A stretch of 64,000 nt of DNA, taken from positions 159,132 through 223,131 of the forward strand of contig NKIR01000004.1 of assembly GCA_002255985.1 (NCBI GenBank). The letters are read 5' to 3'. The position numbers were made by a program, and so were the translations under genes. The notes below the pieces were generated by a model. The model did not search any database and had not been told where the DNA came from. It saw only the letters and a list, made by a program, of their open reading frames with translations. This DNA is from Sphingomonadaceae bacterium PASS1 (lineage in GTDB: Bacteria > Pseudomonadota > Alphaproteobacteria > Sphingomonadales > Sphingomonadaceae). Shown piece after piece: positions 36,180-45,559 of this stretch (its first letter is position 1; every line of letters starts with the position of its first letter).

Positions 36180-36710
36180 ATGAAAACGAACACTATCAAG
36201 ATAGCCGCCATATTGCTGGCATCGACCGCGCTCGTTGCAGGCTGCGGCCAGAAAAAGGTCGAAGTACTGCCACCCGTGGCCGAAGGCACCAATTATGGCC
36301 AGACCCAGACGGACCCGAATGCCGGTGCTAGCCAGATCGTTCCGGGCAGCCAGGAAGATTTCCTTCAGCAAGTTGGCCAATTTGGCGACCGCATATTGTT
36401 CGACACAGACCGGTTCAATGTTGATGCCGAAGATCAGGCAACATTGCAGCGTCAGGCACAGTGGCTTGCGCTTTATCCTAATACCCGCATCACCGTGGAA
36501 GGTCATGCTGACGAACGCGGAACACGCGACTACAACCTTGCGCTCGGCGAACGCCGCGCCAATTCTGCCAAAAATTACCTGATCTCAATCGGTGTCGACG
36601 CGAGCCGCATCGAGACCATCAGCTATGGCAAAGAACGCCCATCGGCTTTGGGGTCGGACGAACAAGCCTGGGCGCAAAATCGCCGTGCGGTGACTGTTAC
36701 CGTTCAGTAA
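36180..36710 (+). CDS. pal: Peptidoglycan-associated lipoprotein Pal
   Basis: 176 residues from ATG 36180, preceded by AAAGGAGA; nine upstream codons in frame are discarded. The lipobox is LVAGC with acylated C22. The C-terminal OmpA-like domain has ILFDTDRFNVDAEDQATL and the peptidoglycan-binding TVEGHADERGTRDYN with its Asp and Arg contacts to diaminopimelate. It anchors the outer membrane to the wall and ends the tol operon. Confidence 0.97.
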   Translation: MKTNTIKIAAILLASTALVAGCGQKKVEVLPPVAEGTNYGQTQTDPNAGASQIVPGSQEDFLQQVGQFGDRILFDTDRFNVDAEDQATLQRQAQWLALYPNTRITVEGHADERGTRDYNLALGERRANSAKNYLISIGVDASRIETISYGKERPSALGSDEQAWAQNRRAVTVTVQ

Positions 36711-36717
36711 ATACCAA

Positions 36718-36753
36718 ATCCTCCCTGTCGACGTGCGATGGGGAGGATATTTT
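36718..36753 (+). terminator. Terminator after pal
   Basis: ATCCTCCC (36718-36725) pairs perfectly with GGGAGGAT (36741-36748), followed by ATTTTC. It starts 8 bases past the pal stop and closes the ybgC-tol-pal operon. Confidence 0.7.
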
Positions 36754-36844
36754 CATCGAAGCGTATCGGCTGTTTACGCCGCTTTTCTTGACAAGGCTTT
36801 TCAATTTCGCACATGTTATGTGAAATTTCGGGGGCCGCAAATCA

Positions 36845-37933
36845 ATGAACGACGACATATTTCAACGGCATAGCGCATTTCGTTTCCATGGCAGTTGGCT
36901 GGAATTTGCCCGCATCGCCTTTCCCAACCTGCTGCTGACCATTGTCACGCTCGGCATTTATAGGTTTTGGGCAACCACGCGCGAGCGCGAATATCTATGG
37001 AGCAAGACGGAATTCATTGATGAACGTCTGGAATGGACGGGCAAGGGCATAGAGCTGTTCATCGGCTTCATCATGGCCTTCCTGCTGATCGGCCTACCCC
37101 TCATAGTCATTCAGTTGATATCGCAGGGGCTAATATTCCGCGGCGAGACAATTCTCGCCGCAGTCATAACCCTGATGATGTTCCTGCTGCTGTTTTACCT
37201 GACGGGCGTCGCATATTTCCGGGCGCTCCGGTATCGCCTGAGCCGCACCTATTGGCGCGGTATCAGAGGGGGCAGCGACGATCCCGGTTTTCAATATGGC
37301 CTCGCCTATATGTGGAAAAGCATGGTGGGATGGCTGCCCATTTTTCTGCTGGTGCCATGGTCGATGATTTCCCTTTGGAACGACCGCTGGAACGCCATGA
37401 GCTTCGGGCCACATCGCTTTTCAGCAACGGCCGAGTGGAAGCCGCTGATGAAGCGTTATTTGTTATTCTACCTCGTACCGTTTCTGCTGTTCATCGGTGC
37501 TGTGGTTTTCGGCATCAGTATGGCTGCCTCTGGAGGGACACCCGACGCCCTTGGAGGCACGGGAATGGCGGTTGGCGCGATATTTGCGATCATCGGCGTG
37601 CTGTCGTTTTACCTCTTCCTCCCGCTCGCGGCGCTTGCATATTACAGCAAATATTTCCGCCTCGCGGTGGGCGGCTTGCGTTTACACAATTTGGAATTCG
37701 ATTTCCGCGCACGGGCACCGGACTGGATCCTGTTCTTCCTCGCCAACATTGCGATTATCGTCTGCACCTTGGGCATTGGGTATATCTTCATGCCGTACCG
37801 CAACTGGAAATTCTTCGTCGACCATATGGAAGCCTATGGCGAGATCAATGTCGACGAGCTGACCCAGTCGGAAACCGTGGTTGCAAAACATGGGGAAGGC
37901 TTGCTCGACGCATTTGATGTGGGGGCGATTTAG
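36845..37933 (+). CDS. YjgN family (DUF898) membrane protein
   Basis: 362 residues. The start FHGSWLEFARIAFPNLLLTIVTLGIYRFW and a second FLANIAIIVCTLGIGYIF copy near the end are typical of the YjgN/DUF898 family, with about six membrane segments in total (residues 20-320). Function is unknown. It is followed after three bases by an M48 metalloprotease gene, a pairing often seen, and the protease is thought to work with this membrane partner. The family is abundant in proteobacteria. Confidence 0.88.
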   Translation: MNDDIFQRHSAFRFHGSWLEFARIAFPNLLLTIVTLGIYRFWATTREREYLWSKTEFIDERLEWTGKGIELFIGFIMAFLLIGLPLIVIQLISQGLIFRGETILAAVITLMMFLLLFYLTGVAYFRALRYRLSRTYWRGIRGGSDDPGFQYGLAYMWKSMVGWLPIFLLVPWSMISLWNDRWNAMSFGPHRFSATAEWKPLMKRYLLFYLVPFLLFIGAVVFGISMAASGGTPDALGGTGMAVGAIFAIIGVLSFYLFLPLAALAYYSKYFRLAVGGLRLHNLEFDFRARAPDWILFFLANIAIIVCTLGIGYIFMPYRNWKFFVDHMEAYGEINVDELTQSETVVAKHGEGLLDAFDVGAI

Positions 37934-37936
37934 CCA

Positions 37937-39025
37937 ATGTCTACCTTTTTCGACGCGTGGCATTATGACGGCAAAAGTGCCGTGCGACGCAAGGTTGAGG
38001 TGCAGATCATTGGTACGCAATTCTACTTGTTGGAAACCGAACGGCGACATGGCCCGTTCGCATTTTCTGATGTCGAATATGTCACGCATAAGGTTGATGC
38101 AGACGTCTACGGTTTAAAGGCGACGGACGGATGGCGGTTAATGCTTTCCGGACCAGTGCCGGCGGACCTCAACGCTATGCTGCCCGCGCGGCGCAATTAT
38201 GGTGGTTGGGTCGACAGGCTTGGCTTTGGCAAAGCGGCGGTCGCCTTCACCTTGGCCAGCGCTGCGGCGGTTGCCATTGTCTTATTAAGCCCGCAATGGC
38301 TGGCACCGCTTATACCCGATAGCGTCGACGAGAAGCTTGGCGATGCGCTTGTGGGCGATTTTGGCGGCCGGTTCTGCAGCACGCCTGCCGGAGACGCAGC
38401 GATGAAAAAGCTAGTCGCGTCGCTGGATGCCAATCCGGACGACTTGCAGGTGGAGGTCGCCAAAATTGACATGATAAATGCCGTGGCGCTGCCCGGTGGC
38501 AATGTCATTTTGTTCGACGGCCTCGTCAAACAAGCGCGCTCGCCTGATGAGGTTGCTGGCGTATTGGCGCATGAAATCGGCCATGTCCGCGAAAAGCATG
38601 TCATGCAGGCTTTGCTTCGGCAGATGGGCCTTGCGGTCGTTCTTGGTGGCATTGATGGCAATAGCGGCGCGCTGGTCAACAACATGCTGTCCATGAGCTA
38701 CAGCCGCGAGTCCGAGGCGGAAGCCGATGCCCATTCGATGAAAGCGCTGGGCGGTGCCAATATCTCGCCCATTGGCACAGCGTCATTCTTTGACCGGCTT
38801 TCCGAAATGGATGGCAGTGCAAGTTCCAGCACATCGGACAACGGCATAGCCGGATATATGTCGAGCCACCCGCTGTCGCGGTCACGCAAAGACGCGTTTG
38901 AGAAGAGCATCGTTAAAGGCAAAAACTATAAGCCAGCTTTAACCCCGACCGAGTGGACCGAACTGAAAACAATGTGCACGCAGGATCGCAAAGCGAAATC
39001 GGGCTTCGGCTTTGATTTTAACTGA
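37937..39025 (+). CDS. M48 family metalloprotease (membrane-bound)
   Basis: 362 residues. A cytoplasmic N-terminal region of about 90 residues is followed by a membrane segment (AAVAFTLASAAAVAIVLLSP) and a periplasmic M48 domain: HEIGHVREKH holds the HExxH zinc motif, and the third ligand is the first glutamate of SRESEAEADAHSM. YMSSHPLSRSRKDAF is the substrate-pocket sequence shared with BepA/LoiP-type proteases. It is probably involved in envelope protein quality control. Confidence 0.92.
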   Translation: MSTFFDAWHYDGKSAVRRKVEVQIIGTQFYLLETERRHGPFAFSDVEYVTHKVDADVYGLKATDGWRLMLSGPVPADLNAMLPARRNYGGWVDRLGFGKAAVAFTLASAAAVAIVLLSPQWLAPLIPDSVDEKLGDALVGDFGGRFCSTPAGDAAMKKLVASLDANPDDLQVEVAKIDMINAVALPGGNVILFDGLVKQARSPDEVAGVLAHEIGHVREKHVMQALLRQMGLAVVLGGIDGNSGALVNNMLSMSYSRESEAEADAHSMKALGGANISPIGTASFFDRLSEMDGSASSSTSDNGIAGYMSSHPLSRSRKDAFEKSIVKGKNYKPALTPTEWTELKTMCTQDRKAKSGFGFDFN

Positions 39026-39067
39026 GCGATTGTTTAAGCTACGGTAGTTTTTGAAAGAAAGGCTCCC

Positions 39068-39322
39068 ATGTTCAATCGCCTCTTTGTCGAACATCCCAAA
39101 AGTGTCGATGAAACTTATGCCGAACATTTTGGCGTCGCCAGCCGATTTGGTTTTGCGATGATCTGGGGTGGGATGAAGGCAATGGTGCATGCGTTCGTTC
39201 CCGGTCTTTGCATTACTTCGGGCAGCGATACCGTAAAGCGGTTGAACCACATCATGGTCGAGCAGCGCCGTGCGAAGGGTCAGGATGTCACCCAAATGCT
39301 GACCGTTGATTGGGTGATTTGA
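39068..39322 (+). CDS. DUF6356-type small protein
   Basis: 84 residues. FVEHPKSVDETYAEHFGVASRFG and the hydrophobic AMIWGGMKAMVHAFVPGLCI match a small conserved alphaproteobacterial family of unknown function; the C-terminal part contains DTVKRLNHIMVEQR. It overlaps the following alpha/beta hydrolase gene by 13 bases, so the two are probably coupled. Function is not assigned. Confidence 0.8.
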   Translation: MFNRLFVEHPKSVDETYAEHFGVASRFGFAMIWGGMKAMVHAFVPGLCITSGSDTVKRLNHIMVEQRRAKGQDVTQMLTVDWVI

Positions 39323-40077
39323 CCCTGCCAGACTCCGTTTTGACTGAGACATCCCCACATTTTGCCGTTCGCCATGACGGCATCAAACTGGCCTATCGCC
39401 TGACGAAAGGCCGCGGGCCGACGCTTGTTTTTCTGCCGGGCTATATGTCCGATATGCAGGGTGGCAAGGCAACGGCGCTGTGCGCTTGGGCAAAGGCGCA
39501 AGGCATCGGCATGCTCAGGCTCGATTATTCGGGTTGCGGTGAGAGCAAAGGTGCATTTGAAGACGGCACGCTGGATATCTGGCGTGATGACGTTCTGGCT
39601 GTCATTGCCCACGCACAAATCGGCCCCTTAATCTTGGTTGGCTCGTCCATGGGGGGATGGCTCATGCTGCTTGTGGCCGAAGCACTTGGCGCGCAGGTCA
39701 TGGCAATGGTGGGCATCGCCGCAGCCCCCGACTTCACAGACTGGGATTTCAACGACGCCGACCGCGCGACTATTGCCACCGACGGACGTATCGAGCGCCC
39801 AAGCGATTATGGCTATGATCCCATGGTCATCACCCGCGCGTTTTGGCAATCTGGGCAGGATAATCTTCGGCTGAATGGCGAAATCGGCATCGACTGCCCG
39901 GTGCGTCTGATCCACGGGCAGTGCGACCCTGACGTGCCTTGGCAAACGTCTTTAAGCCTAGCGGCCCGGCTTCGTTCATCCGACGTGCAGACCATCTTGG
40001 TAAAGGACGGTGACCACCGGCTTTCGCGCGAGGAAGATATTGCCTTGTTGATCGACAGCGTGGCGAAGCTGGTCTGA
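39310..40077 (+). CDS. Alpha/beta hydrolase
   Basis: 255 residues. The nucleophile elbow VGSSMGGWL supplies the catalytic serine. The acid is probably the aspartate in GQCDPDVPW and the histidine is in KDGDHRLSREED. LDYSGCGESKG is the strand-loop preceding the elbow. The start is uncertain: TTG at 39310 or 39319 fits, and both overlap the upstream gene. Possible substrates are esters or thioesters, unassigned. A TPR gene follows 19 bases downstream. Confidence 0.85.
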   Translation: MGDLTLPDSVLTETSPHFAVRHDGIKLAYRLTKGRGPTLVFLPGYMSDMQGGKATALCAWAKAQGIGMLRLDYSGCGESKGAFEDGTLDIWRDDVLAVIAHAQIGPLILVGSSMGGWLMLLVAEALGAQVMAMVGIAAAPDFTDWDFNDADRATIATDGRIERPSDYGYDPMVITRAFWQSGQDNLRLNGEIGIDCPVRLIHGQCDPDVPWQTSLSLAARLRSSDVQTILVKDGDHRLSREEDIALLIDSVAKLV

Positions 40078-40096
40078 CCTTATTTACGGAGCGCCC

Positions 40097-40894
40097 GTGC
40101 TAAAACTGTTACCGAGTTTGCTGTTCATCGCGGCGCCCGCTTCCGCGCAACCATTGCCGACGCTGAACGAGGTTCAGTTTGATGAATGCCTGAAGCTCGC
40201 CGGGACTGACCCTGCATCTGCGGTCACCGAGGCAAGCCTATGGACGCAGCAAGGCGGCGGTTATCTTGCGCGCGCGTGCCATGGCTATGCGCTTGCGACC
40301 GATTTTAAATTCGACCTTGCCATACCTATGCTGACCGAGGCTGCAAAATTGGCCGAGGAAAAGGGTGATGCCCGCGCGGCACGTTTCTGGACGCAGGCGG
40401 GCAATGCTGCGCTTGCAGCCGATACGCCCGATGCGGCGTTGGCGGCATTGGACAAAGCGCTTGCCTCCCAAACCCTAGAAAGCACCGAACGCGCCGATAG
40501 CGAAATCGATCGCGCGCGCGCTTTGGTTGCGTTGCGCAGACCGGCCGATGCCGAAGCTGCGCTGACAACCGCACGGAAGCTGTCGCCCGAAAATGGCACC
40601 GCATGGTTGTTATCGGCGACATTAGCGCGGCGGATGAACAAGCTGGCCGATGCACTGTCCTATATCCAGACGACAGCAGCGCTTCTGCCGCGTGATGCCG
40701 CCGTCGCATTGGAGGCAGGCAATATTGCCATTGCCGCCGGTGATGAGGGTGCTGCGCGCAAGCAATGGGAACAATGCATCGCAATCGCACCCAACAGCCG
40801 TCAGGCGGCGACCGCGACGGCGCAGCTGGCCGCATTGGCCGCCAGCGCACAGGCGTCTACCGAACCGCCGTCTACCGAACCGCAATCGAGATAA
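40097..40894 (+). CDS. Secreted TPR-repeat protein
   Basis: 265 residues with a short signal peptide (LLPSLLFIAAPASAQ). The rest is helical repeats, e.g. AARFWTQAGNAALAADTPDAAL and GTAWLLSATLARRMNKLADAL, giving five or six TPR-like units between about 60 and 240. The tail contains a tandem SSTEPPSTEPQSR-like sequence. The role is likely scaffolding in the periplasm; no partner is evident. It follows the hydrolase gene closely. Confidence 0.8.
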   Translation: MLKLLPSLLFIAAPASAQPLPTLNEVQFDECLKLAGTDPASAVTEASLWTQQGGGYLARACHGYALATDFKFDLAIPMLTEAAKLAEEKGDARAARFWTQAGNAALAADTPDAALAALDKALASQTLESTERADSEIDRARALVALRRPADAEAALTTARKLSPENGTAWLLSATLARRMNKLADALSYIQTTAALLPRDAAVALEAGNIAIAAGDEGAARKQWEQCIAIAPNSRQAATATAQLAALAASAQASTEPPSTEPQSR

Positions 40895-40994
40895 TATTCA
40901 ACCTGCACACCCCTTGCGCCTGTAGCGGTCACGGTCCATTGTCTGCGCGAACCCACTGGGGGCGAATACAGACAGCGCCATGAACGGAGCGAAC

Positions 40995-41435
40995 ATGCCG
41001 ACGAAATATCTCCACACGATGATCCGCGTGACGGACCCTGACGCAACGGTCGCATTTTTCAAATTGATTGGGCTGGAAGAAGTCCGCCGTTTCGACAGCG
41101 AAGTTGGCCGCTTCACGCTCATTTTCCTCGCAGCGCCCGGACAAGACGGTGTGGCGGAAGTGGAATTGACCCACAATTGGCCACCCGCCGATGGCAGCGC
41201 AGCCGAAGCTTATGATGGCGGACGCAACTTTGGCCATTTGGCGTACCGCGTCGATGATATTTACGCGACCTGCCAAACGCTGATGGACGCAGGCGTCACG
41301 ATCAACCGGCCGCCCCGCGACGGCCACATGGCGTTTGTGCGTACCCCCGACGGCATTTCTATTGAACTGTTGCAAGAGGGCAATCTTCCGCCCGCAGAAC
41401 CATGGGTCAGCATGCCCAATATAGGCGTCTGGTAA
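40995..41435 (+). CDS. gloA: Lactoylglutathione lyase (glyoxalase I)
   Basis: 146 residues from ATG 40995 with GGAG six bases before it; five further codons upstream to an ATG at 40980 are possible. The metal ligands fit glyoxalase I: the histidine in YLHTMIRV, glutamate in EVELTHNW, histidine in FGHLAYRVDD and glutamate in ISIELLQ. It converts the methylglyoxal-glutathione hemithioacetal to S-lactoylglutathione. Its stop overlaps the start of gloB, the next enzyme of the pathway. Confidence 0.9.
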   Translation: MPTKYLHTMIRVTDPDATVAFFKLIGLEEVRRFDSEVGRFTLIFLAAPGQDGVAEVELTHNWPPADGSAAEAYDGGRNFGHLAYRVDDIYATCQTLMDAGVTINRPPRDGHMAFVRTPDGISIELLQEGNLPPAEPWVSMPNIGVW

Positions 41436-42160
41436 TGGCGATTGAAATTGTCCGCGTTCCGGTCCTGTCCGACAATTATGTCTGGCTGGTCCATGAAGCA
41501 ACAAGCGGCGAGACCCTTGTGATCGACCCGGCTGTGGCAGAACCGGTGATCGCGGCGGCCGAGGCGCGCGGATGGAAGATTACGCAAATCTGGAATACCC
41601 ATTGGCACCCCGACCATGTCGGCGGCAATGCAGAGATTAATGCCGCGACGGGCTGCATCATCACGGGACCAGCGGCAGAGGCGGAACGGATATCGACGCT
41701 GGATGTGCAGGTCCGCGGCGGAGACGTCGTGCAACTGGGTGACGTGCGGGCGATGGTCCTCGACGTTCCCGCGCATACAGCGGGGCACATCGCTTATCAT
41801 TTCGCAACCGAGCAGGTCGCTTTTGTCGGCGACACCTTGTTCGCAATGGGCTGTGGCCGCTTGTTTGAGGGGACCGCTGCGCAGATGTACGACAATATGC
41901 GTACGCTTGAAGCGTTGGGCGATGATACGGCCATCTATTGCGCGCACGAATATACGTTAAGCAACGCGCGCTTTGCGGTGACCGTAGAGCCTGACAATGC
42001 CGCGCTTCAGCTGCGCGTGTCTAATGTTATCGCTGCGCGCGAACGCGGCGAAGCGACTGTACCCACCACAATTGCATTGGAACGCGCAACAAACCCGTTC
42101 ATGCGCGCAAGCTCCGTGGAGGAATTGGCGGCACGCCGGGCGGCGAAGGATGCCGCCTAA
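41435..42160 (+). CDS. gloB: Hydroxyacylglutathione hydrolase (glyoxalase II)
   Basis: 241 residues starting at the TAATG overlap with gloA. The metallo-beta-lactamase zinc motif NTHWHPDHVGG (THxHxDH), the histidine in VPAHTAGHIAYH, the aspartate in VGDTLFAMGCGRLFEG and the histidine in YCAHEYT bind the two metals. It hydrolyses S-lactoylglutathione to lactate and glutathione. The convergent dnaE2 gene ends three bases beyond its stop, without room for a terminator. Confidence 0.96.
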   Translation: MAIEIVRVPVLSDNYVWLVHEATSGETLVIDPAVAEPVIAAAEARGWKITQIWNTHWHPDHVGGNAEINAATGCIITGPAAEAERISTLDVQVRGGDVVQLGDVRAMVLDVPAHTAGHIAYHFATEQVAFVGDTLFAMGCGRLFEGTAAQMYDNMRTLEALGDDTAIYCAHEYTLSNARFAVTVEPDNAALQLRVSNVIAARERGEATVPTTIALERATNPFMRASSVEELAARRAAKDAA

Positions 42161-42163
42161 AAA

Positions 42164-45100
42164 TCAGTGGAAGTCGCGTGACTTGGGCAAAATCCGCACA
42201 TCGCGCGGGTGGCTGCCGCGCGCGGGATGTGGCCGCGCAAATTCATCGATTTTGGGTTTCCCGACATTGGCCTGATGCGTCTCAGACAATCGCGCCAGAT
42301 CGTCGGTGCGGTCGATAATATTGGTCGCCATCAGGTGCACCACACCTTCTTTGCTACGCTGAATTTCGCCTTCCGCAATAATCAGCCGCGACGCCATCAC
42401 CGCGCGTCGCTGTCGATCAAATAACCGCGCCCATAACAAGATGTTGGTCACGCCACTTTCATCCTCAATCGTGATGAAAATCGCATTGCCCTTGCCGGGA
42501 CGCTGCCGGACCAGCACGACGCCGGCCACGCGCACCCGCTTGCCGTTCTTGACCGCATTCGCCTCAGCGCAGCTCAACACGCCCTCACTTGCGAACATCC
42601 CGCGCAGGAACTTCATCGGGTGCCCCTTCAACGAAAGCCGGGTCATCTGATAATCCGCCGCCACATGTTCGCTGGCCGGCATCGCTGGCAACATCGCATC
42701 GGCCTCCACGCCAAGCTCGCGCGCGTTGGCCGCAGCGAACAACGGTAGCTCGTCCGAAGGCGTTCGCCGCGCTTCCCACGCACCCTCTCGCCGGTCAAAA
42801 CCCAATGATCGCACAGCATCGGCATCGGCAAGCAGATGCACGGCAGCCGGTGGCAGCGCGGCACGGCGCGCCAAATCTTCGATAGATGCAAATGGCCGAT
42901 GTGCGACAATGGCCTGCGCCCAAACTGCCCGAAATCCGTCTATCTGCCGCATCCCCAATCGCAGTGCGCCTTGCTCGATTCCATTATCCCAATGGCTCGC
43001 ATTGACGTCTATCGGCCTGACCTCCACCCCATTTTCCTGCGCATCGCGGACAATCTGCGCCGGCGCGTAAAAGCCCATGGGTTGCGAATTGAGTAAGGCG
43101 GCGGCGAAAATCGCCGGATGATAATGTTTGATCCACGACGACACATAGACCAGCCTCGCAAAAGACAGCGCATGGCTTTCGGGGAAGCCATATGATCCGA
43201 AACCCTTAATTTGGCCAAAGCAGCGCTGGGCAAAGTCACGTTCATAGCCGCGCCGCACCATGCCTTCGACCATCATCGTTTCGAAATGCTCCATCCCGCC
43301 GACATTGCGAAACGTCGCCATCGCCTTACGCAAACGGTTGGCATCGGCCTCGCTGAATTCGGCAGCGGTGATGGCCAGGTTCATCGCCTGCTCCTGAAAC
43401 AGTGGCACACCCAATGTTTTGCCAAGCACATTTTTCAGCTCGTCCTGATGATATGGCGGGGCGGGAGAGGGATATTCGACTTTTTCTTCCCCATTACGTC
43501 GCCGCAAATAAGGATGCACCATATCGCCCTGAATGGGACCGGGGCGGACAATCGCGACCTGAATAGTGAGATCATACAGGCTGCGCGGTTTCATGCGCGG
43601 CAGCATGTTCATCTGCGCCCGGCTTTCGACCTGAAACACGCCCAGGCTCTCGCCTCTGCACAGCATGTCATAGACATTGGGGTCGTCGGAATCGATGTCG
43701 ACCTTCAGATCATAATCGCCAATCCCCTGCTCGCGCATCATGTCATAGGCCTTGCGTATGCACGTCAGCATACCCAGCGCCAGCACATCGACTTTCATCA
43801 GCCCCAATGCGTCGATATCGTCTTTGTCCCACTCGATGAAATTGCGGTCTTTCATCGCGCCATTGTGAATGGGCACGGTTTCGTCGAGCCGGTTTTCGGT
43901 CAGGATAAACCCGCCGACATGCTGCGACAGATGGCGCGGAAATTTTATCAACTGTTCTGACAGCGATTTCAGCCGCGCGATTTCCGGATTGTCGGGATCA
44001 AACCCTGCCTCAACCAGCCGCCGTTCATCAGGACCGCTGCCGAAACTGCCCCAGACCGTGCTGACCATCCGGGTTGTGACATCCTCTGTCAGGCCCAAAG
44101 CCTTTCCCACTTCGCGCACCGCGCTGCGCGGGCGGTAATGGATGATCGTTCCGGCAATCGCGGCCCGGTGGCGGCCATAGCGCCGATAGACATATTGAAT
44201 GACCTCCTCACGCCGCTCATGTTCGAAATCAACGTCGATATCGGGCGGCTCTTTTCGATCGGACGAAATGAAGCGCGAGAATAAAAGCGTGTTTACAAGC
44301 GGATCAACCGACGTCACGCCGAGCAGGAAACACACCGTAGAGTTCGCCGCAGAGCCCCGCCCTTGGCATAAAATTGGCGGCTTTTGATCACGCGCAAATT
44401 TGACCAGGTCATGGACCGTGAGGAAATAATACGCGTATTTTTCGGTGTGGATAAACGCAAGCTCGGTTTCAATCGACTTGCGGATTTTCTCCGGAAGCTC
44501 AGCCCCGTACCGTTCGTGCGCCGCCGTCCACACCAGATGTGCCAGCCAGTCGTCGGGGGTCCAGCCGCCCGGCACCGGCTCGTGCGGATATTCATATTTC
44601 AGCTGTTTAAGGTCGAAATGAATATGTGCAGCAAAGCGTTCGGTTTCCGCCACAGCTTCGGGACAGGCATGGAATAACTGCTCCATATCATGCGCCGTCT
44701 TAATGTACCGCTCGGCATTTGCCTCCAGTGCAAAGCCTGCTTTCTGGATGGTCGTCCCCATGCGGATGCACGTAACAATATCGTGGAGCGGGCGCTGATC
44801 GCGGGTCGCGTAAAGCGGATCGTTTGTCGCGAGCAGCGGCACGTCAAAGGCGTTTGCGACCTTTCGATAACGCGCCAGCTGCCGTTTATCCTGACCCCGG
44901 TGATGCGTTGATACGCCAAGCCAAAGCTTGCCCGCATGCACAGGTGCAAGGCGGCGCAGCACGCTCTCCCAATCCTGCGGCGCGGTCGACACCAGCTTGA
45001 GATGCGATGGCGCGGCTATGGGCTTCGCGCTTTCCTTGAACGGATAGAAAGGCGGGTTCTTATGTGCCTCCTCCTCGTCCGCGGTCGCATATGGCATGAC

Positions 45101-45559
45101 GATGAGCAGCAAATCACCCAGATGGTCGGACAAATCATCGAATTTCAGGATGCAACTGCCTTTGGTGGCGCGCATATTCCCGACGGTCAGCAACCGGGTG
45201 AGATTACCCCACCCCTGCCGCGTGGCGGGATATGCAATGATGTCCGGCGTACCGTCCGAAAACACCAGCCGTGACCCTGCCAAAAAGCGGATATTCGGTT
45301 CACACGCAGCCTCTTCGGCTTCGGTCAGTTTTTCGGGTTGGCCAGCGTCCCGCTTGGCAGCCAGCAATGCACTACGCGCTTCATCGGGCGCATCGCCCAA
45401 CGCCTTCCACGCGCGCACAACGCCAGAGACGGTATTGCGATCAGCAATGCCGATGGCAGTCAGCCTGCGCTGGATACCCTCCGCCACATAATCCGACGGC
45501 GGCGATGCGGCGCGTAAGAAAGAATAGCTGCTGGTGCAGGCAAGCTCGGCATAGCTCAT
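42164..45559 (-). CDS. dnaE2: Error-prone DNA polymerase DnaE2 (ImuC)
   Basis: 1131 residues from ATG 45559, chosen because it overlaps the imuB stop (ATGA). The N-terminal PHP domain (SYAELACTSSYSFLRAASPP), polymerase core with the acidic pair in PDIDVDFEHERR, helix-hairpin-helix (around QIKGFGSYGFPESHALSFA), and a C-terminal OB fold (RVRVAGVVLVRQRPGKGNAIF) are present. It performs translesion synthesis with ImuA and ImuB during the SOS response and causes damage-induced mutation. It lacks the replicative DnaE1 C-terminal clamp-binding tail. Confidence 0.97.
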   Translation of the reverse strand: MSYAELACTSSYSFLRAASPPSDYVAEGIQRRLTAIGIADRNTVSGVVRAWKALGDAPDEARSALLAAKRDAGQPEKLTEAEEAACEPNIRFLAGSRLVFSDGTPDIIAYPATRQGWGNLTRLLTVGNMRATKGSCILKFDDLSDHLGDLLLIVMPYATADEEEAHKNPPFYPFKESAKPIAAPSHLKLVSTAPQDWESVLRRLAPVHAGKLWLGVSTHHRGQDKRQLARYRKVANAFDVPLLATNDPLYATRDQRPLHDIVTCIRMGTTIQKAGFALEANAERYIKTAHDMEQLFHACPEAVAETERFAAHIHFDLKQLKYEYPHEPVPGGWTPDDWLAHLVWTAAHERYGAELPEKIRKSIETELAFIHTEKYAYYFLTVHDLVKFARDQKPPILCQGRGSAANSTVCFLLGVTSVDPLVNTLLFSRFISSDRKEPPDIDVDFEHERREEVIQYVYRRYGRHRAAIAGTIIHYRPRSAVREVGKALGLTEDVTTRMVSTVWGSFGSGPDERRLVEAGFDPDNPEIARLKSLSEQLIKFPRHLSQHVGGFILTENRLDETVPIHNGAMKDRNFIEWDKDDIDALGLMKVDVLALGMLTCIRKAYDMMREQGIGDYDLKVDIDSDDPNVYDMLCRGESLGVFQVESRAQMNMLPRMKPRSLYDLTIQVAIVRPGPIQGDMVHPYLRRRNGEEKVEYPSPAPPYHQDELKNVLGKTLGVPLFQEQAMNLAITAAEFSEADANRLRKAMATFRNVGGMEHFETMMVEGMVRRGYERDFAQRCFGQIKGFGSYGFPESHALSFARLVYVSSWIKHYHPAIFAAALLNSQPMGFYAPAQIVRDAQENGVEVRPIDVNASHWDNGIEQGALRLGMRQIDGFRAVWAQAIVAHRPFASIEDLARRAALPPAAVHLLADADAVRSLGFDRREGAWEARRTPSDELPLFAAANARELGVEADAMLPAMPASEHVAADYQMTRLSLKGHPMKFLRGMFASEGVLSCAEANAVKNGKRVRVAGVVLVRQRPGKGNAIFITIEDESGVTNILLWARLFDRQRRAVMASRLIIAEGEIQRSKEGVVHLMATNIIDRTDDLARLSETHQANVGKPKIDEFARPHPARGSHPRDVRILPKSRDFH

